Shown one piece after another: positions 60,340 through 64,000 of a DNA stretch of 64,000 nucleotides (positions within the stretch are counted from its first letter, which is position 1; each line of letters opens with the position of its first letter). Under the pieces are notes generated by a model, which was not told the DNA's origin, ran no database searches, and saw only the letters and a program-made list of their open reading frames with translations. The position numbers were made by a program, and so were the translations under genes. The stretch lies in contig LLCB01000232.1 of NCBI GenBank assembly GCA_001414345.1, positions 1 to 64,000 on the forward strand. Reading direction: 5' to 3'. Source of the stretch: Hymenoscyphus infarciens (lineage: Eukaryota; Ascomycota; Leotiomycetes; Helotiales; Helotiaceae).

Positions 60340-62084
60340 TCACGAATCTTCTCGGTCTTTCCCCAAAAAAAATTGAAAAAATATAGGCGCAGCATACAAC
60401 AGAACAAGCATAAGAATAGCCCGTCCAACCACCCCACCAGATATCTTGGAAAACATCCCAAACCTCGAATGCCCCGGTCCATAATCAATTTGCTTCTCAA
60501 GAATTGCAGCCATAGTATTGGAAGGCAACAAAAGCGTCGCGAGGATCGTTAAAACGGCTAGTCGCCAGGTTTAAATGACGGCTTCTTTGCCTTCCAGCAC
60601 CGACATTAGAGAAGTTATGAGTCCCACAGACTGAGCGATTTGTTCCCGGTTTCTTTGGATGGCTTCTTGCACTTGGGATAAGTCTTTTATGATCCCATCA
60701 AAGACGTCATATGTTTTTGACGTTGTAGAGGAAGAGGCATTCTGGCATTCTGGTTTTTGGGTGTTGTAAAATTGTAATTGTTCCTTGACTAGCGTGCTGT
60801 ATTTGTTGATTTGGCGACGCAGTTTGAATAAGCTTTCAAGAAATACTTCAAAGTTATGGAAAGAGACTGGGATTTTGTTGTCTTCTAGTCGCCGCTCAAT
60901 CATGTTGAGATCTCTTTCGATGTGCAAATTGATGCAGAGCCATTCTAGGTAATCAACCGGAAGAGGTCTTGCAAGAACAGAAACTGAAGGGGATTGTCAA
61001 CATTTTCGAATAAGGTATTGGATAACATGCAATCGGAACTCGCTACAATATATGTAGCCCGTTTTTGTTCAGAATTGGAGGGACCTAGTAACCTCCAAAT
61101 GATGGGCGGAGTTTGAACGAAGGATAATTTGGTACCCGTCTCGTGCCTTCAATCTTCTTAAATGGCTCGAATGGAGGATCGTGAAGAATTATTCCTATTC
61201 CATGTACCAATTGAGTTGCTATTAGCCTTTATTTTTATTTTTTAATTTCACACACACGTGTCCAATCTCCGCCAAGCTTTTTATCAAACCATAAAGCTGC
61301 ATAGTTACGTGTCATAGCTACAGCATGATGCTTTGAATCTTCTTTTTGATGGGTTGTAGCCTCCGGAAATCTGATGAACTCTTGTTTTCCTCCCGTCTGG
61401 TTCAAGGTGTTCTATCTTGATAGGAGGAGCATCATCGTCGTTTGGTCGATATTCCTTTGGACTGATGAAGTGAAACACAACATAATTTGACAGTTTTTGA
61501 AGCTAGAATAAACGGGGACAATGCTCCTGGATGTACTTTAAGTTGTACCATGGTTTTGTTGGCGTAAGGTTTTTTTTGGGTTTGTGCAACTGGTTCTGTG
61601 TCGAAAATTGGTGCGAAAGAAACTGCTTATTGCATTTGATACTGTACCAAGGCTTTGTTGACGAGAGGATGTTTTGGGGGTTGTTAGGCCGAGTCTAGCT
61701 CAATTGAGTCTAGTTCGATTATTTCTCTGGTTTCTTGGTAGAATTATTGATAGAGGTGTCCAACTAATCGAGGAAGAACTGGGGATCTTTCACATTACAG
61801 TAGCTGCCGAGGAGGGCCAAAGCTCTGGGAGTGTGGTTTTCCACGATCAAAAGCTGGTTCTCTGTTTTATTTTCGAGAACGTCTCGGAGTCCACTCTCTT
61901 GAATTGTTTTATCCGTGGGCTTTTGGTGGGCAGAAAATTTGATCGCGGTTATTAAGGCTTCAAGATCTTCTGGCATTTTATCATTAATGAATGCCTCGAG
62001 TGCTTTGAAATTCTCGTGGTTTGAGAGGGCATTGATGAACTCGAAAGACTCTTCTTCTGGGAGCTTCGTCGCGTTTTTTGACAT
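60340..62084 (-). pseudogene. Decayed CorA-like metal ion transporter gene
   Basis: Minus-strand pieces match the fungal CorA-like family in order. The N-terminal part (from ATG 62084) ends VENHTPRALALLGSYCNV then DPQFFLD and an in-frame TAG (61766-61764), where the family continues with His or Gln and LDTS. A middle piece near 61480-61330 reads LSNYVVFHFISPKEYRP, then LEPDGRKTRVHQISGGYNPS and KRRF; it then needs a frameshift near 61315 to read MTRNYAALWFDKKLGGDWTR. The C-terminal part reads WLCINLHIERDLNMIERRLE, SVLEGKEAVI, an in-frame TAA (60573-60571, probably CAA before), then RLAVLTILATLLLPSNTMAA and a final membrane span ending at 60340. CorA-type proteins carry Mg2+ or other divalent cations, but with two nonsense changes and a frameshift this copy should be dead. 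Confidence 0.75.
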
Positions 62085-62348
62085 CGAGGATGTTTTGAAA
62101 ATGTTCGAAGTTATGAGAGCGGGCGGCGTGAACTTTGGAATTGGTTTCGGAATTTCCCTCACCCAAAAGTAATATACTTTGACAGCCTCGTTGAAGTCAA
62201 TTTTCTGTGTCGTATTTGACACCAATGGCTTTCCTCCTATTCGGAAATTTCGATGGTCAGCTGAAAATAACAACCAATGACAATTCCTTGTATAATAGCA
62301 CACTTTATATACATAATACATATGATGAGAAACATAGGATATCGCCAA

Positions 62349-62910
62349 ACGAGCGGTATTTCACGATTCAATTATCATGTGCATAAATAGCTAGTTGAGT
62401 AAGACTTTTTTTCGAGAAACTCAAAAACTATTCTCTCATGCGGAAATATTCCCTAGTTCAAGATACCAGGTTGCCAGGATGTGCGCTCATCTCACTTCAA
62501 ACACTTTTCTCCACCCGCGTTATGATTCACAGTACAGTACTTCCTCACAATTACCACATTATTCAAATACTCGTTTGTTGGAAATGAGTCTGATCATCTG
62601 ATCTTCTCTGAGGCCAATTTGTGACATCCAAATCCAGTCTCTTGCGTACACATATCAAGTCACAAAGACAAAGCCCCTCATCTTCGAGTTGGGAATCATC
62701 TACTGAGTTTCATTCTCCAACAACTTTGGGCCGATTGATTGCCCCAAAGAGTGGGGTCATATTATGTCCAAAAAGTAGTGAATGGATCTTGCTATCACTC
62801 CCTTACTCTCCTCTTCCCAGGCTTTGATCTGAACATCCTTCACTTTCAAACAACACCACACTTGAGATTCCCAAGATTCGGAGAATCTTGGGTCTCTGAC
62901 AACCAGAAAA
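62349..62910. promoter_or_regulatory. Region between the CorA relic and the secreted-protein gene
   Basis: About 560 bases leading to the ATG at 62911; the promoter of that gene is expected here. No further gene is supported. Confidence 0.35.
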
Positions 62911-64000
62911 ATGCTTCCTCTAGGCACCTCTTCTTTCCTTCTGCTGGTAGAAAAATTCAGTGGGATCCTCAGTGCTGCAGCAGCAGCATGCAGTGGACCA
63001 TCAGCCACATGCACCCATTTCGTCGCAACATCAACCATAACAACGAGCCCAGGGTCCACGGTCCTTACATATGCGACAACCACCGCTCGACTCGCACCCA
63101 CATCAACACCTTGCACCCATCAACCAACTGACACCATTCCTAATACAATTGCCACCAACTTTGCGATCCAAGGTTCGTATCTCTCTGTCCTTTCTCCTCC
63201 ACCAAAGCATTCAGCACCATTTCTGTGACATCCTGACCGACTTCCAATCACTTCACTAATTCATTAACAGTTCAAAATGCATCAGTCCCGACAATCCACC
63301 ACCACTTGATAAATCTTTGGGATACAGAAGGCGGGGACAAAAACCTCTATCTCAGTCCGGCGGGCTCTTATGCTCTTGATTTCCGACTCGAAGATGGCGT
63401 AGTTAATTGGGGACCAGTTCACATGGTGATAAATGGCGAGGTGAGCCCAAGGACATTTTCTCCTTTAGGGAAGTTAAAACTAACCTGTGTAGTGGACACC
63501 GGAAGACAATACCACGAAAGTGTTTATGACGAATCGCGGGGATCCAAAGTACGTCGCTATCATACAACACTTCTCAATATTCTCCATCATATCTCCATTT
63601 GTATCGACGTTTCAAAATCTTCCTCACCAATGATACAAATCCCTCTCCAAATAGTCGTCTCCAACAATGCAAAACAACACTGACTTGAATACAGGGCCTT
63701 ATTTGACGTCGTCTACGGCTGTTCCTTGCCAAACACCCTTCAAAAAGAACTTCGCCTTAAAGCAAGGGGTAACGATGTGGGTGGAAATCTTTGTGTCCGT
63801 CTCACAACCGGTGATCGGTATGAGCTTCGTTATTCACCACCGGGAAATACACCTGTAGCTCTTGGTAAGTTCTATTCACTTCTTTCACTTGGCCCCACTT
63901 GTTTTTCTCACGTGCTTCTCGTGGTGATGGGGATTTGGGGGTAAGAGGTGAAGGGATGAATAAGAGCTGACATTTTTTACAGATGGGACTATATGTTACA
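62911..64000 (+). CDS. Secreted protein, 3' end outside the window
   Basis: Exons 62911-63172, 63271-63440, 63493-63548, 63695-63864 and 63983 onward; every junction is in phase with GT...AG introns, and at least 225 residues are encoded before the window ends. The N-terminus (MLPLGTSSFLLLVEKFSGIL then SAAAAACSG) is a plausible secretion signal. It is followed by a Thr/Ser/Ala-rich stretch, then HHHLINLWDTEGGDKNLYLS, GSYALDFRLEDGVVNWGPVH, a Cys-containing DVVYGCSLPNTLQKELRLK and VCVRLTTGDRYELRYSPPG-like sequence (LCVRLTTGDRYELRY). An extracellular, beta-rich fold is likely. I do not recognise the family; the missing end could change that. Confidence 0.65.

Overview
This window is nuclear DNA from a filamentous ascomycete. 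Short introns (about 50-150 bases, GT...AG, often with a CTAAC/CTGAC-like branch site) interrupt most genes. AT-rich blocks carry the footprint of repeat-induced point mutation (RIP). The gene content (NOG2, PET123-type mS26, LYS12, Clr5-domain, DUF6604, PTR2-type and CorA-like proteins) would suit a Leotiomycete such as the Botrytis/Sclerotinia group. That placement is inference; no marker gene fixes the species.

Layout. 1-1740 is an RIP-degraded block holding an inverted-repeat element with an internal 51-base minisatellite. 2377-4144 is a secreted protein. 6472-10659 is a compact housekeeping cluster: NOG2 (60S assembly GTPase) head to head with mitochondrial ribosomal protein mS26, then a small conserved protein. 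11400-12200 is an unresolved gene. 12554-13737 encodes a Ser/Pro-rich protein. 14552-14983 is a degraded short inverted-repeat element. 15420-19231 is an eight-exon DUF6604 gene. 19540-26340 is about 6.8 kb of RIP-saturated repeats with almost no CpA/TpG, which cuts off a decayed PTR2-type peptide transporter (26338-27005). 27010-30900 has no supportable gene. 30922-31890 is a Cys/Trp-tailed protein. 32768-33713 is a Clr5-domain protein with a TA-flanked mariner-type MITE (33765-34272) 51 bases before its start codon. 34300-39170 is gene-poor accessory sequence. From 39174 to 57829 the window is mostly genic: a Gln/Pro-rich protein, a Pro-rich conserved protein, mitochondrial uS8m, LYS12, a 691-aa Lys/Pro then Glu/Val-rich protein, a membrane-anchored charged protein, a 958-aa coiled-coil protein and a sugar transporter with an apparent one-base frameshift. 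60340-62084 is a decayed CorA-like transporter gene. 62911 to the right edge is a secreted protein that runs off the window.

There is no obvious metabolic cluster. The functional theme is translation and housekeeping (NOG2, mS26, uS8m, LYS12) between repeat islands. Genes beside the repeats, or in transporter and signalling families, are decaying, several by C-to-T or G-to-A type nonsense changes. Exon joins below were worked out by hand from splice signals and reading phase; where the summed coding length is a multiple of three the model is internally consistent.
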